From Pseudomonas sp. S06B 330 (GTDB taxonomy: Bacteria > Pseudomonadota > Gammaproteobacteria > Pseudomonadales > Pseudomonadaceae): a stretch of 64,000 nucleotides of DNA. The stretch spans positions 4,398,501-4,462,500 of the forward strand of contig NZ_CP088149.1 of the NCBI RefSeq assembly GCF_002845275.2, written 5' to 3'. Every line of letters starts with the position of its first letter. The first letter of the stretch is position 1. The notes under the pieces were generated by a model. That model was not told the origin of the DNA, did no database searches, and saw nothing but the letters and a program-made list of their open reading frames with translations. Shown here piece by piece: positions 1 to 9,903 of this stretch. The position numbers and the translations under genes were made by a program.

Positions 1-76
1 CCACACCGCCGCTTTATGTTTCCAGCCAATCCCAGCACAATGAGCGACCTTTCAAGCGTCACCCGTAGGAACCTGC
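1..76. other. Left edge, no gene seen
   Basis: The first 76 bases hold no convincing coding start or end. They probably contain the promoter and leader of the small gene that starts at 77. I see no hairpin or repeat in them. Confidence 0.4.
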
Positions 77-460
77 ATGAAACTCGATAAACCCACCGCC
101 ATTGCCCGTCGCAACCAGGAACTGGAAAGACCAGTACTTTCCAGCGACAACACCCTGTTTGCCGTGCTCGACACCAAGCGCAGCCTGTGGTGGTTTGATG
201 TGCCGGTGAAGCTGGTACTGCGCAAAGACACGCCTGACTGGGTCAACCTGCTGCTGCACACGCCCGAGACCGATGAGCTGCAGCACTTGAAGGTGCCGGT
301 GAACTTTCTGAAGGCCCATCTGGAGAAGATGGAAGTGCGCCACCCCGGCAAGCGGCGCTCGACCATCAGCCTGGCATTGAGCGCCGACCGCGACTCGATG
401 CTCCAGGACCTGCGCCCAGGTGGCGAAAACCTGAGTTTTGCAGGCTTCAAGCAGGCCTGA
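77..460 (+). CDS. Conserved hypothetical protein, 127 aa
   Basis: I do not recognise a named family. The protein is small, soluble and charged, with no signal peptide or membrane segment. It begins MKLDKPTAIARRNQELERP and carries a basic stretch (HPGKRRSTISLAL) in its second half. Codon use is like the neighbouring core genes, and an ATG directly follows a GGAACCTGC stretch. It ends one base before the stop of the convergent CvfB-like gene, so the pair are tightly packed tail to tail. No function is assigned. Confidence 0.6.
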   Translation: MKLDKPTAIARRNQELERPVLSSDNTLFAVLDTKRSLWWFDVPVKLVLRKDTPDWVNLLLHTPETDELQHLKVPVNFLKAHLEKMEVRHPGKRRSTISLALSADRDSMLQDLRPGGENLSFAGFKQA

Positions 461-1297
461 TCAGACCAGTTCGATGCGGTCAGCGTGGATGACGATACGG
501 CCATCCTTGTACAAGGCACCGATGGCCTTCTTGAAGTTACCTTTGCTGACCCCGAACAGATCGCTGATCAGTTGCGGATCGCTCTTGTCGCTGACCGGTA
601 GTACGCCGTTGGCGTCCTTGAGCTTGGCCAGGATCTTGTCGTTGAGGCTATTGGCAAGGTCCTGACCCATCGGCTGCAGGCTCAAGGCAATCTTGCCGTC
701 GCTGCGCAGCTCCTTGATGTAACCTTTCTCCTGCTTGCCCGAACGCAGGAACTTGAACACCTCGTTCTTGTGGATCAAGCCCCAGTGCTTGTTGTTGATA
801 ATCGCCTTGAAGCCCATCGGGGTTTCTTCGACCACCAGCAGATCAACTTCCTGACCGGTCGCGTAGTTGGCCGGCACCTTGTCCAGGTAGCGGTCCAGTC
901 GCGCCGTGGCGGTGATCCGCCGGGTTCGCTTGTCCAGGTAGGCATGCACGACGCAGTACTCACCCTGACGCATCTGGCGCTTTTCTTCGGAGTACGGCAT
1001 CAACAGGTCCTTGGGCAGGCCCCAGTCGAGGAAGATGCCGATACTGTTGATTTCCTTGACCTTGAGGCTGGCGAATTCGCCGACCTGCAGTTTGGTCTTT
1101 TCGGTGGTGGCGATCAGCTTGTCTTCACTGTCCAGGTAGACAAAGACGTTCAGCCAATCTTCGACCTCGGTGGGCGTGTCCTTGGGGATGTAGCGGTTGG
1201 GCAGGAGGATTTCGCCATCCGCGCCGCCGTCCAGGTACAGGCCGAAGTCCGTGTGTTTCACGATTTGCAAACTGTTGTAACGCCCAACTAAAGCCAT
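461..1297 (-). CDS. CvfB-like S1 RNA-binding protein
   Basis: A 278-residue protein of the CvfB/YitL family: tandem S1-type OB folds followed by a C-terminal winged helix. The first S1 unit is seen at MALVGRYNSLQIVKHTDFG with the GLYLDGG turn; another contains FKAIINNKHWGLIHKNEVF. The winged helix lies near the end (DLFGVSKGNFKKAIGALYKDG). Such proteins bind RNA and affect expression of selected genes; the exact target here is unknown. I chose the ATG at 1297 over an upstream in-frame start because it begins the S1 fold directly and sits behind GAGGAT. The next gene, at 1443, is divergent. Confidence 0.85.
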   Translation of the reverse strand: MALVGRYNSLQIVKHTDFGLYLDGGADGEILLPNRYIPKDTPTEVEDWLNVFVYLDSEDKLIATTEKTKLQVGEFASLKVKEINSIGIFLDWGLPKDLLMPYSEEKRQMRQGEYCVVHAYLDKRTRRITATARLDRYLDKVPANYATGQEVDLLVVEETPMGFKAIINNKHWGLIHKNEVFKFLRSGKQEKGYIKELRSDGKIALSLQPMGQDLANSLNDKILAKLKDANGVLPVSDKSDPQLISDLFGVSKGNFKKAIGALYKDGRIVIHADRIELV

Positions 1298-1442
1298 TTC
1301 CGAAAATCCTCGTTGCGAGGTCGGCATTCTACACCTGAACCGGCAAAACCGCCCGGTCGCCGTTGCTTACCCATCGCTAAAAGGAACCCCGAGGGCTCAG
1401 GCTGTTCTATAAAGACATGCAAGCCTTTGCAAGGATTCGCTC

Positions 1443-2312
1443 ATGTACGCCTGCCTGCGCAAGTACCTGCGTCCCCTGCTACTGCTGGTGCTCTCGGCCC
1501 TGCTGGTGCTGTCCTGCAGCCGCATCGACCTGGCTTATCGCAACCTCGACGTGCTGGTGCCGTGGTCGCTCAACGACTACCTGAACATGAACCGCCAGCA
1601 GAAGACCTGGCTCAACCAGCGCCTCAAACAGCACCTGGCCTGGCATTGCCGCACACAACTGCCGGGGTACGTGGCCTGGATCGAAGAAGTCCGACAGATG
1701 GTCGCCAACGATCAGATCACCGAGCAGCAACTGCAAGTTCGCACGCAGGAGGCGAAACAGGCCATCGCCAAAGTGGCGGACCAGATCACCCCTTCTGCGG
1801 CGCAATTGCTGCGGGCGATGGACGATGAACAAGTGCGCGAGATGCGTCAGGCCTTCGCTGAGGACATTAGTGAGCGTCAGGCCAAGTATGTAGAGACGCC
1901 GCTGGCGCGGCAGATCGAGCGCCGTGCCGAGCGCATGGAAAAACGCCTGACCCCCTGGCTCGGCGAGCTGAGCGCGCAGCAACGGTTGCGAATCATGACC
2001 TGGTCGCAAAGCCTGGGCGAACAGAATCGTCAGTGGATCGCCAACCGGGCCAACTGGCAGGCGCACTTTAGCGCCGCCATGGAACAGCGCAACAGTGACA
2101 GCTTCGAGCTGCAACTGACGCGCTTGCTCAAAGACCGTGACAGCCTATGGACCCCGGAATATCGCCTGACCACCCAACGCGCCGAAGCGGCAGCACGCAA
2201 GTTGCTGGTCGACCTGATGGCGCAGAGCAGCGAACAACAGCGCCAGCACCTGGAACATAAGCTGGACCAGGTGCGCAAGGATTTCAGTGCGTTGAAGTGC
2301 ATACAGGCGTAG
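1443..2312 (+). CDS. DUF6279-type lipoprotein
   Basis: A 289-residue predicted outer-envelope lipoprotein. The N-terminus is basic, then hydrophobic (LRPLLLLVLSALLVLSC), with a lipobox ending at a Cys near residue 25. The rest is helical and rich in Gln, Arg and Glu (YRNLDVLVPWSLNDYLNM and long charged helices), which matches the DUF6279 family as I know it. The function of that family is unknown. It converges with aceK; the 46-base gap contains half of a small palindromic repeat (GGCTGCAAAGCAGCC). Confidence 0.75.
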   Translation: MYACLRKYLRPLLLLVLSALLVLSCSRIDLAYRNLDVLVPWSLNDYLNMNRQQKTWLNQRLKQHLAWHCRTQLPGYVAWIEEVRQMVANDQITEQQLQVRTQEAKQAIAKVADQITPSAAQLLRAMDDEQVREMRQAFAEDISERQAKYVETPLARQIERRAERMEKRLTPWLGELSAQQRLRIMTWSQSLGEQNRQWIANRANWQAHFSAAMEQRNSDSFELQLTRLLKDRDSLWTPEYRLTTQRAEAAARKLLVDLMAQSSEQQRQHLEHKLDQVRKDFSALKCIQA

Positions 2313-2358
2313 CCGCTGCCGTCAGGCTGCGATCGGCTGCAAAGCAGCCGTCATTCGG

Positions 2359-4074
2359 TCACCGCGCCTTGCGCCGGTACGGGAACACATCAATCACCTT
2401 GCCGCCACGAATCGCCTCCTGCAGGCTTTTCCAGTAATCCGCATCGTACAACTCGCCATGCAACTGACTGAACAGCCGGCGCTGGCCACTGTCGGCGAAC
2501 AGAAACGGTGGAAACTCCTCAGGGAACACATCGAGCGGCCCAATTGAGTACCACGGTTCTCCGGACATTTCGTCCTCCGGATAACGCGGCGGCGGGATGT
2601 AACGGAAGTTGACCTCAGTAAGAAAGCAAATTTCGTCATAATCGTAGAACACTACCCGCCCATGACGGGTGACGCCGAAGTTCTTCAGCAACATGTCACC
2701 GGGAAAGATATTCGCCGCTGCCAGTTGTTTGATCGCCAGACCATAATCTTCGAGGGCCTCACGCACTTGGGCATCGTTGGCGTTCTCCAGATAGAGGTTG
2801 AGCGGAGTCATACGCCGCTCGGTCCAGCAGTGGCGCACCAGCACGGTGTCACCTTCCACCGCGACTGTCGAAGGCGCAACGTCCAACAGTTCGGCGAGGC
2901 ACTCGGGCTCAAACTTGCTCAAGGGGAAGCGGAAGTCGGAAAACTCCTGGGTATCCGCCATGCGCCCGACCCGATCGACGCTTTTCACCAGCCGGTACTT
3001 CTCTATCACGGTGGCCCGGTCAACACTCTTGGACGGCGAGAAGCGGTCCTTGATGATCTTGAACACGGTGTTGAAGCCCGGCAGGGTGAACACGCTCATG
3101 ACCATGCCACGCACACCCGGCGCCATGATGAAGCGATCATCGGTGCTGGCCAGGTGGTTGATCAGGGCGCGGTAAAACTCCGATTTACCGTGTTTGTAGA
3201 AGCCGATCGAGGTGTACAGCTCGGCAATGTGCTTGCCCGGCAGGATGCGTTTGAGGAAGCTGACAAAGTCAGCAGGCACCGGCACATCGACCATGAAATA
3301 GGAACGGGTGAAGGAAAAGATGATCGACACCTCGGCTTCGTCGGTGATCAACGCATCAATCTCGATACCGTGGCCTTCGCGGTGCAGCAACGGGATCACC
3401 AACGGCCATTGCTCATCCTGGGTATAGAGGCGTCCGACCAGATAGGCGCCCTTGTTGCGGTACAGCACCGGTGAAAACAACTCCACGGCTAGCGCCGGGT
3501 CCTTACACACCCAGTCCGGCAGATGCCCACGCAACTGTACTTCAAGACGAGTCAGGTCGCCGTGCAGATCACCATAAGGCACATCAAAGCAATAGTCGGC
3601 GAAAATCTGCGCCAGCACACTGGCCAGGCTGCCCTGCGGTCGATAGGTACGGGTTTGCGCTGCACGTTCATGGCTGCGCAGCGAGGGCCGGGTGGTATGA
3701 ATGAACATGCAACCGTCGCTGATCAGGTCATGGCTGAACAGGCTGCAGAAGATCGAGTTGTACCAGGTCTCCGACAACTCATCGTCCAGGCGCGGGTCGA
3801 TCAGGCCAATATAAGCGCTCTTGACCAACGGCCACTGCGCCACATCCAACAACAGGTCTTCGGCAAAGGCATCGTGCAGCCAAGCACTGACTTCGCTGAC
3901 CTTTTCCTCGTAGAGGTTGATCCGCGCCGCTGAAGCGCTCTGGGTCTGTTGCCACTGCGCGAGTTCAAATCGCTCACGGGCGCCGATGGTAATCTGGCGA
4001 AAATGCTCACGGTAATCATCGAAGCCATCGAGGATCATCCGGGCGATATCGGCGGCCGGCCAGTGCTGGGGCAT
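2359..4074 (-). CDS. aceK: Isocitrate dehydrogenase kinase/phosphatase
   Basis: AceK, 571 residues, the usual length. It phosphorylates and dephosphorylates isocitrate dehydrogenase and so sets the split between the TCA cycle and the glyoxylate shunt. The N-terminal half is the regulatory domain. The ATP loop is at about residues 318-332 ([15 protein letters not shown]), followed by the lysine-containing FKIIKD. In the C-terminal third lie GDMLLKNFG and YDYDE, which fit the kinase catalytic and metal-binding positions. It stands alone, not next to aceA or aceB as in enterics, which is normal in Pseudomonas. Confidence 0.96.
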   Translation of the reverse strand: MPQHWPAADIARMILDGFDDYREHFRQITIGARERFELAQWQQTQSASAARINLYEEKVSEVSAWLHDAFAEDLLLDVAQWPLVKSAYIGLIDPRLDDELSETWYNSIFCSLFSHDLISDGCMFIHTTRPSLRSHERAAQTRTYRPQGSLASVLAQIFADYCFDVPYGDLHGDLTRLEVQLRGHLPDWVCKDPALAVELFSPVLYRNKGAYLVGRLYTQDEQWPLVIPLLHREGHGIEIDALITDEAEVSIIFSFTRSYFMVDVPVPADFVSFLKRILPGKHIAELYTSIGFYKHGKSEFYRALINHLASTDDRFIMAPGVRGMVMSVFTLPGFNTVFKIIKDRFSPSKSVDRATVIEKYRLVKSVDRVGRMADTQEFSDFRFPLSKFEPECLAELLDVAPSTVAVEGDTVLVRHCWTERRMTPLNLYLENANDAQVREALEDYGLAIKQLAAANIFPGDMLLKNFGVTRHGRVVFYDYDEICFLTEVNFRYIPPPRYPEDEMSGEPWYSIGPLDVFPEEFPPFLFADSGQRRLFSQLHGELYDADYWKSLQEAIRGGKVIDVFPYRRKAR

Positions 4075-4260
4075 ACATCAGACCTCTGCAGGAATGTCGA
4101 AGCCTGAGCTTAGCCAGTAGCCGAAGGCAGGGAAAGCCTGGTGACCCGGGTGTATCGGCCAAACTCACCGCCTTGGCAATTTCAGCGCAAGAAAGGGAGA
4201 GAGCCGACCTTGGGTTCTGGCGTAAACTCGCGCCCCGCCCCAAAGGACCCGGAGAGCCCC

Positions 4261-5142
4261 ATGAGCCCCATCGCTGTCACCCGCTTATTAATACTTGCCG
4301 CTGTCTGGGGGGCCAGCTTTCTCTTCATGCGCATCATCGCGCCAGTGCTGGGCACCGTGCCAACCGCCTTCTTCCGGGTGTCGATTGCCTGCCTGGGCTT
4401 GCTGGTGATTCTCGCTCTGCTGCGAGTGCGCTGGGATTTCAACGGCAAACTCAAAGCCTGCCTGGTGCTGGGCATGATCAACTCAGGGATTCCGGCAACG
4501 CTCTATTCGGTAGCGGCCCAGGTGTTGCCGGCCGGTTACTCGGCCATCTTCAATGCCACCACACCGCTGATGGGCGTGTTGATTGGCGCCCTGTTCTTTC
4601 GCGAACCGATGACCCTGGCCAAGCTCAGTGGCATTTTTCTTGGATTGTTAGGGGTCGGCATTCTCAGCGGTGCGGGCCCGGTAGCGTTCGACCAACAACT
4701 GCTGCAAGGCGCTCTTTCGTGCCTGGCGGCGACCATCTGCTACGGTTTTGCCGGCTTCCTCGCGCGGCGTTGGCTTGACCACCAGGGCGGCCTTGATAGC
4801 CGACTGTCGGCACTGGGCAGCATGATGGGGGCGACCTTGTTGCTGTTACCGCTGTTCGGTTACAGCGTGATAAGCCAGCCACCCACCAGTTGGGGCGGTT
4901 GGGAGGTATGGCTGTCGTTGCTGGGCCTGGGCCTGGTGTGTACAGCGTTTGCCTACATCCTCTATTTCCGTCTGCTCAGCGAAATCGGCCCGGTCAAGGC
5001 CAGTACCGTGACCTTTATGATCCCGGCATTTGGTGTGCTGTGGGGGGCCTGGCTGCTGGATGAGCCGTTGTCGATGGCGCACTTGTATGGTGGGCTGTTG
5101 ATTGCCGTGGCGTTGTGGCTGGTGCTCAAGCCGGCTAAATAA
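4261..5142 (+). CDS. DMT/EamA-family transporter
   Basis: A 293-residue inner-membrane protein with about ten hydrophobic segments in two repeated EamA halves. The first half opens MSPIAVTRLLILAAVWGASF and has the family signature around RIIAPVLGTVPTAFFRV. Substrates of this family are small metabolites such as amino acids; none can be named here. I chose the ATG at 4261 behind GGAGAGCCCC rather than upstream starts because it begins the first membrane segment. The gene faces a second, different EamA transporter downstream. Confidence 0.85.
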   Translation: MSPIAVTRLLILAAVWGASFLFMRIIAPVLGTVPTAFFRVSIACLGLLVILALLRVRWDFNGKLKACLVLGMINSGIPATLYSVAAQVLPAGYSAIFNATTPLMGVLIGALFFREPMTLAKLSGIFLGLLGVGILSGAGPVAFDQQLLQGALSCLAATICYGFAGFLARRWLDHQGGLDSRLSALGSMMGATLLLLPLFGYSVISQPPTSWGGWEVWLSLLGLGLVCTAFAYILYFRLLSEIGPVKASTVTFMIPAFGVLWGAWLLDEPLSMAHLYGGLLIAVALWLVLKPAK

Positions 5143-5143
5143 A

Positions 5144-5168
5144 TCGCGGGGCAAGCCCGCTCCCACAG
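5144..5168. repeat. REP element
   Basis: A single REP unit right after the stop of the DMT gene. It contains the hairpin GCGGG-GCAAG-CCCGC (5146-5160) followed by TCCCACA, the common Pseudomonas intergenic pattern. It may act as the shared terminator of the two convergent transporter genes. Confidence 0.7.
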
Positions 5169-5206
5169 TGTGAAGAAAACCTGTGATAGCGGACTCGCCC
5201 CGAGAA

Positions 5207-6106
5207 TCACTCTGCCTGAAACTGCCCAGCGCCAATCGCTGGCTTACGGAAGACAAACAGCAGGCCAACCACAATCAAGCCCATGCCCAACAGGCTCAGC
5301 GCCGCCAGACGGTTGCCGAAGATCAGGTAGTCCATGACTGCCGTCACCGCCGGCACCAAGTAGAACAAGCTGGTGACATTGACCAGGTTGCCGCGAGCGA
5401 TCAGGCGGTACAACAGCAACGTCGCCAGCAACGACACCACCAGGCTCATCCACAACAACGCGCCGACGAAGCTCGTGGTTAATTCCACCTGCAATGGCTG
5501 GAACGGCGCAAATACCGCACACATCAGCAGCGCGGCAATGTACTGCAACGGCAGAGTGCCCATGGGATTGCTGGTGATGCGTTTTTGCATGATCGAACCG
5601 AAGGTCATGCTCGCCAGCGCCAACAGCGCAAAGAGCATCCCCAGCAGGGAAACCCCGCCTAGATTGATGCCCTGAAAGACCACCATGATCAGCCCGCTCA
5701 ACCCCAGACACAATCCGAACACGCGGCTCCAGGAACGCTGGCGCTCCATCAGCACCACGGTGAGGATTGGTTGTACGCCCATGACCGTGGCCATGACACC
5801 GGGAGTGACCTGAGTGTTGAGTGCCAGAAGATAGAAGATCTGGTAGGCGCCGAGCAGCACCGCACCGGTGGCCAGTGCCTGTAGCACCGCCGTGCGTCCA
5901 CGTGGCCAGCGCAACTTGAGCAGCGGTGCGAGCAGCAACAGCCCGCACAGCGCCAACGCAGCACGCATCAGTAAAAAGGCAAAGGGACTGGCATGGGCCA
6001 GCCCCAGCTTTGAGACAATCGCCCCGCTACTCCAGAGCAGGACAAACAGGCTGGTGGTGGCCGCCGAGGCCACGGATTCTTTCGAGAGAGCAAACATAAA
6101 TGCCAC
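5207..6106 (-). CDS. DMT/EamA-family transporter
   Basis: A 299-residue multispanning inner-membrane protein of the EamA family. Its sequence differs clearly from the convergent DMT gene at 4261, so this is not a recent duplication. The first membrane segment carries LFVLLWSSGAIVSKLGLAHA, a common form of the EamA start. The second half contains TFGSIMQKRI. A likely small-metabolite exporter with unknown substrate. The C-terminal tail is short and polar (VFRKPAIGAGQFQAE). Confidence 0.83.
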   Translation of the reverse strand: MAFMFALSKESVASAATTSLFVLLWSSGAIVSKLGLAHASPFAFLLMRAALALCGLLLLAPLLKLRWPRGRTAVLQALATGAVLLGAYQIFYLLALNTQVTPGVMATVMGVQPILTVVLMERQRSWSRVFGLCLGLSGLIMVVFQGINLGGVSLLGMLFALLALASMTFGSIMQKRITSNPMGTLPLQYIAALLMCAVFAPFQPLQVELTTSFVGALLWMSLVVSLLATLLLYRLIARGNLVNVTSLFYLVPAVTAVMDYLIFGNRLAALSLLGMGLIVVGLLFVFRKPAIGAGQFQAE

Positions 6107-6487
6107 CTGTATTCGGGCAGATAAGCCGAACGGTGCTGCCCGTGCTGAGCAGCCAACCGTATTCAGTAGGGTGCAGGTGTGATGGGACGCAGCGATTGGC
6201 TGCTTAGCCCAGCACTACCACGCCTGGCGGTGCGACAACGCACACGACCACGCTACTGACAGGTGGAGGGTAATGACTGATCATGGCCGGTTGCTGATTC
6301 CCACGCACGACTACTGCCGCGTCGGGCGCGGTAGCGAATACGGTGCTGAGTGGGGAAGCTGGCATGAGCAGGTCTTCGGTGAGGTGAACTGTGGCTGACT
6401 ATAGACCAGCCTGTTTCTGGCTGGCAAGTCGATATATTCGTGGGAGCGGATTCATCCGCTCCCACACAATCAACTGCTCCCACTCGG
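6107..6487. other. Intergenic region with one strong palindrome
   Basis: A 381-base gap between the promoter side of the DMT gene and the end of lpxO. The only structure I see is a 12-bp perfect inverted repeat, GTGGGAGCGGAT at 6440-6451 and its complement at 6454-6465, with a 2-base gap. It lies 23 bases downstream of the lpxO stop and could be a terminator. Open reading frames here look like chance. Confidence 0.6.
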
Positions 6488-7423
6488 TCAAAACAGCCAG
6501 CGATACAACAGGTAAGCCACCACCCCAGCCAGCACCGGGCGCAATACCCGGTAAGCCTTCGGATTGGCACGTTTGAACTGCTTGACCTGGCTGCTAATGA
6601 CATTGCTGAAGCGCTTGCTCCAAGCGTAGGCCTGGTTGATCCCACCCACCCGTTCGTCATCGGTATTCTGCGGTGCCGTAGCGCGGCCGAGGAAGGCACT
6701 GACCTTACGGTTGATGCGAGTCATCCACGGGCTGTTGAGTGGGCGCTCGACGTCGCAGAACAGAATCACCCGGGTAGTCTCGGTTTCGTTCTTCACCCAG
6801 TGCACATAGGTTTCATCGAACATCACGTCCTCACCATCGCGCCAGGCATACGCCTGACCATCGACATAAATCCGGCAGTTGTCGGAGTTTGGCGTCGACA
6901 GGCCCAGGTGATAGCGCAGGGAACCGCCAAAGGGGTCGCGGTGCGGGTTCAGGTGGCTGCCTCCGGGCAGCAGGGCGAACATCGCGCCTTTGACATTGGG
7001 GATGCTGTTAACCAGTTCGACAGTCTTGGGGCAGAGTGCTTCGGCCGACGGCAAGGCCTTGTCGTACCACTTCAGGTAGAAACGCTTCCAGCCCTTCTTG
7101 AAGAACGAACCGAAGCCGGCATCGTTGTCTTTCTCGGCAGCGCGGATGTAACCCTCGTCGAACAGGTGCATGGCCTCTTCGCGGATCACTTCCCAGTTGT
7201 CTTTGAGCACATCAAGCTCGGGAAAGCGCTCACGGTCCAGGTAAGGTTTGGACGGCACCCCGGAGAACAGGTACATCAAGGCGTTATACGGGGCGAACAA
7301 CGCCGAATGGTTGACGAACTGGCGCAGCATAGGCAAACGCGTCTTGCCGCGCAGGTGGACAAACAGCGTACTGCCAAAAAACAACAGCAATACACCTGCC
7401 TTGGCGACAAAGGAAAAGCTCAT
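6488..7423 (-). CDS. lpxO: Lipid A hydroxylase LpxO
   Basis: An aspartyl/asparaginyl beta-hydroxylase-type Fe(II)/2-oxoglutarate dioxygenase of 311 residues, with an N-terminal membrane anchor (VAKAGVLLLFFGSTLFVHL) and a second hydrophobic segment at the C-terminus. LpxO adds a 2-hydroxyl to a secondary acyl chain of lipid A. The catalytic core shows HLNPHRDPFGGSLRYHLGL, with the HxD iron ligands and the Arg for 2-oxoglutarate, then ETYVHWVKNET with the distal His. The start at 7423 is fixed by AAGGAGTGTTGC directly upstream. It stands alone between the DMT gene and cysK. Confidence 0.9.
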   Translation of the reverse strand: MSFSFVAKAGVLLLFFGSTLFVHLRGKTRLPMLRQFVNHSALFAPYNALMYLFSGVPSKPYLDRERFPELDVLKDNWEVIREEAMHLFDEGYIRAAEKDNDAGFGSFFKKGWKRFYLKWYDKALPSAEALCPKTVELVNSIPNVKGAMFALLPGGSHLNPHRDPFGGSLRYHLGLSTPNSDNCRIYVDGQAYAWRDGEDVMFDETYVHWVKNETETTRVILFCDVERPLNSPWMTRINRKVSAFLGRATAPQNTDDERVGGINQAYAWSKRFSNVISSQVKQFKRANPKAYRVLRPVLAGVVAYLLYRWLF

Positions 7424-7545
7424 GCAACACTCCTTGAAATCAAGATCCGGCAATCTATGCCTGTTTACGCGACCATCATAAACGGATACCGCCTCTGCAA
7501 AAATATCCGCTGCCAGTATTCAGTGTTAAGGATTGTGCAATAAAC

Positions 7546-7569
7546 CCCGGCGCAAAAAATTGCCCCGGG
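7546..7569 (-). terminator. Terminator-like hairpin after cysK
   Basis: A hairpin made of CCCGG-C-GCAA on one side and TTGC-C-CCGGG on the other, with an A4 loop, 17 bases past the cysK stop. On the minus strand it is followed by GTTTATT. It fits a rho-independent terminator for cysK, with a weak U-tract. Confidence 0.55.
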
Positions 7570-7585
7570 TCAGCCCGCAAACACT

Positions 7586-8560
7586 TTACTGCTGGTTTTC
7601 CTGCTCGGTGAAAAGGTCAGCAAAGAGCATGCTCGACAAGTAACGTTCACCAGAGTCCGGGAGGATGACGACGATGGTCTTGCCCTGCATCTCAGGTTTT
7701 TCCGCCAGGCGCACGGCCGCCGCCATGGCGGCCCCCGAGGAGATCCCGCAGAGAATGCCCTCTTCCTGCATCAAGCGCAGGGCCATGGTTTTGGACTCGT
7801 CATCGCTGACCAGCTCCACCTGGTCGACCATGGCCAGATCAAGGTTCTTCGGTACAAAACCGGCGCCAATGCCCTGGATCTTGTGCGGGTTGGGCTTGAG
7901 CTCTTCACCGGCACGAGCCTGGGTAATGACAGGTGAAGTGATTGGCTCGACCGCCACCGAGAGAATCGCCTTGCCCTGCGTCAGTTTGATATAGCGCGAG
8001 ATGCCAGTAATGGTACCGCCGGTGCCGACCCCGGCGACCAGCACATCGACCGCGCCATCGGTATCGTTCCAGATTTCCGGACCCGTGGTTTTCTCATGGA
8101 TCGCCGGGTTGGCCGGGTTCTCGAACTGGCCGGGCAAGTAGTAGCTGGAGGGGTCGCTGGCGACAATTTCATTGGCTTTTTCGATCGCGCCTTTCATGCC
8201 CTTGGCAGGGTCGGTCAGCACCAGTTCGGCCCCTAACGCCTTGAGCACCTTGCGCCGTTCGATGCTCATCGAGGCCGGCATGGTCAACTGCAATTTATAG
8301 CCTCGGGCTGCCGCAACGAAGGCCAGGCCAATACCGGTGTTGCCCGAGGTCGGCTCGACAATGGTCATGCCGGTCTTGAGCTTACCGCTGCTTTCTGCGT
8401 CCCAGATCATGTTCGCGCCGATCCGGCACTTGACCGAATAGCCCGGATTACGCCCTTCGGTCTTGGCCAGGATGGTGACCCCACGTGGGGCGATACGGTT
8501 GATCTGCACCAGCGGCGTGTTGCCGATGGAATGCGCATTGTCAGCATAGATACGGCTCAT
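7586..8560 (-). CDS. cysK: Cysteine synthase A
   Basis: O-acetylserine sulfhydrylase, 324 residues. It makes L-cysteine from O-acetylserine and sulfide with PLP. The PLP lysine sits in [10 protein letters not shown], and the substrate loop [11 protein letters not shown] and the phosphate loop [10 protein letters not shown] are intact. The start at 8560 ([19 protein letters not shown]) follows AAAGGACCCCTGCT, which excludes a longer in-frame extension. The gene is divergent from the DUF748 gene at 8693. Confidence 0.95.
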   Translation of the reverse strand: MSRIYADNAHSIGNTPLVQINRIAPRGVTILAKTEGRNPGYSVKCRIGANMIWDAESSGKLKTGMTIVEPTSGNTGIGLAFVAAARGYKLQLTMPASMSIERRKVLKALGAELVLTDPAKGMKGAIEKANEIVASDPSSYYLPGQFENPANPAIHEKTTGPEIWNDTDGAVDVLVAGVGTGGTITGISRYIKLTQGKAILSVAVEPITSPVITQARAGEELKPNPHKIQGIGAGFVPKNLDLAMVDQVELVSDDESKTMALRLMQEEGILCGISSGAAMAAAVRLAEKPEMQGKTIVVILPDSGERYLSSMLFADLFTEQENQQ

Positions 8561-8692
8561 AGCAGGGGTCCTTTTATGCACCGGGTGGAAAACTTCAAGG
8601 GTAAGCCTGCAGCGACGGTGCGTCCACATCCGGCGAAACCCCTGGCGCTGACAACGGTCAACCGATCACCAACGTGCCGGGAACCGCCGCCG

Positions 8693-9766
8693 ATGAAACG
8701 TCGCTATCGCTGGTCCTTGTGGGGGCTGTTGAGCATTGTCCTGTTACTGCTGGCCCTGCATCTGGCCTTACCGGTACTGGTGCGCAACTACCTCAATGAC
8801 AAACTTGCCGACATGGGTGATTACCGCGGCCAGATCACCGACGTCGACCTGGCCTTATGGCGCGGGGCTTACAGAATCAACGGCCTGAACATCGTCAAGA
8901 CCACCGGTAAGGTGCCGGTGCCGTTTCTTCAGGCGCCCGTCATCGACCTGTCGGTCAGTTGGCATGCGCTGTGGTACGACCATGCAGTGGTGGCCGAAGT
9001 GGTGTTTGTGCGCCCCGAACTGAACTTCGTCGACGGTGCCAGCAAGCAGACTTCGCAGACCGGTCAGGGCACCGACTGGCGCCAGCAGCTGGAAAAGCTG
9101 CTGCCCATTACCCTCAACGAGGTACGCATCAACAACGGCGCCCTGACCTTTCGTAACTTCAATTCCAAACCGCCGGTCAACCTCAAGGCCAGCCAACTCG
9201 ATGCCAGCATCCGCAACCTGACCAATGTCGAGGACCTCAAAGGCCGCCGCGATGCGCGCTTTGAGGGTAAGGCGCTGCTGCTGGGCGATGCCCAAGTGCA
9301 AAGCAGTGCCACCTTCGACCCCTTCAGTGATTTCGATGACTTTCAGTTTCGCCTGCGCGTCACGGGCATCGAGTTGCGTCGGCTTAATGACTTTGCCAGA
9401 GCCTACGGCAAGTTCGACTTCAATGCCGGCCACGGCGACCTGGTAATCGAAGCCGAGGCGCAAAAAGGCCGTCTCAACGGTTATATCAAGCCATTGCTGC
9501 GCGATGTCGATGTATTCAACTGGCAGCAGGACGTCCAGGAAGAGGACAAGGGCTTCTTCCGTTCGATCTGGGAAGCGCTGGTGGGGGGTGGCGAGACGGT
9601 GCTGAAAAACCAGCGCAAGAATCAGTTCGCCACCCGCGTTGAGCTCAGTGGTAGCGTGCATAAAAGCAACATCAGCGCGTTTGAGGCGTTCTTGCAGATT
9701 CTGCGCAACGGTTTCATCCAGGCTTTTAATGCCCGCTATGAGCAACCGCCGCCCAAGTCTGACTGA
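8693..9766 (+). CDS. DUF748 (AsmA-like) envelope protein
   Basis: A 357-residue protein with one N-terminal membrane anchor (WSLWGLLSIVLLLLALHLA) and a large beta-rich periplasmic part typical of DUF748/AsmA-like proteins (VRNYLNDKLADMGDYRGQI, then repeated strands). AsmA-like proteins are linked to lipid transport or outer-membrane homeostasis; the role of this one is unknown. The start at 8693 is chosen because it begins the basic n-region (MKRRYRW) just before the anchor. Upstream in-frame sequence would overlap the cysK start. Confidence 0.75.
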   Translation: MKRRYRWSLWGLLSIVLLLLALHLALPVLVRNYLNDKLADMGDYRGQITDVDLALWRGAYRINGLNIVKTTGKVPVPFLQAPVIDLSVSWHALWYDHAVVAEVVFVRPELNFVDGASKQTSQTGQGTDWRQQLEKLLPITLNEVRINNGALTFRNFNSKPPVNLKASQLDASIRNLTNVEDLKGRRDARFEGKALLLGDAQVQSSATFDPFSDFDDFQFRLRVTGIELRRLNDFARAYGKFDFNAGHGDLVIEAEAQKGRLNGYIKPLLRDVDVFNWQQDVQEEDKGFFRSIWEALVGGGETVLKNQRKNQFATRVELSGSVHKSNISAFEAFLQILRNGFIQAFNARYEQPPPKSD

Positions 9767-9903
9767 ACAACGCTGTAATGGCCGATTCAGAGACTGAATG
9801 AGTCGCCTGCGTTCCCAGTCGCCCGGGGCCCGCGTTATAGTCAGGCATAACAATTTTCCCGCCGGGGGCCCTGCTCCCCGGTGCTACGTTTGAGGATCGG
9901 TTC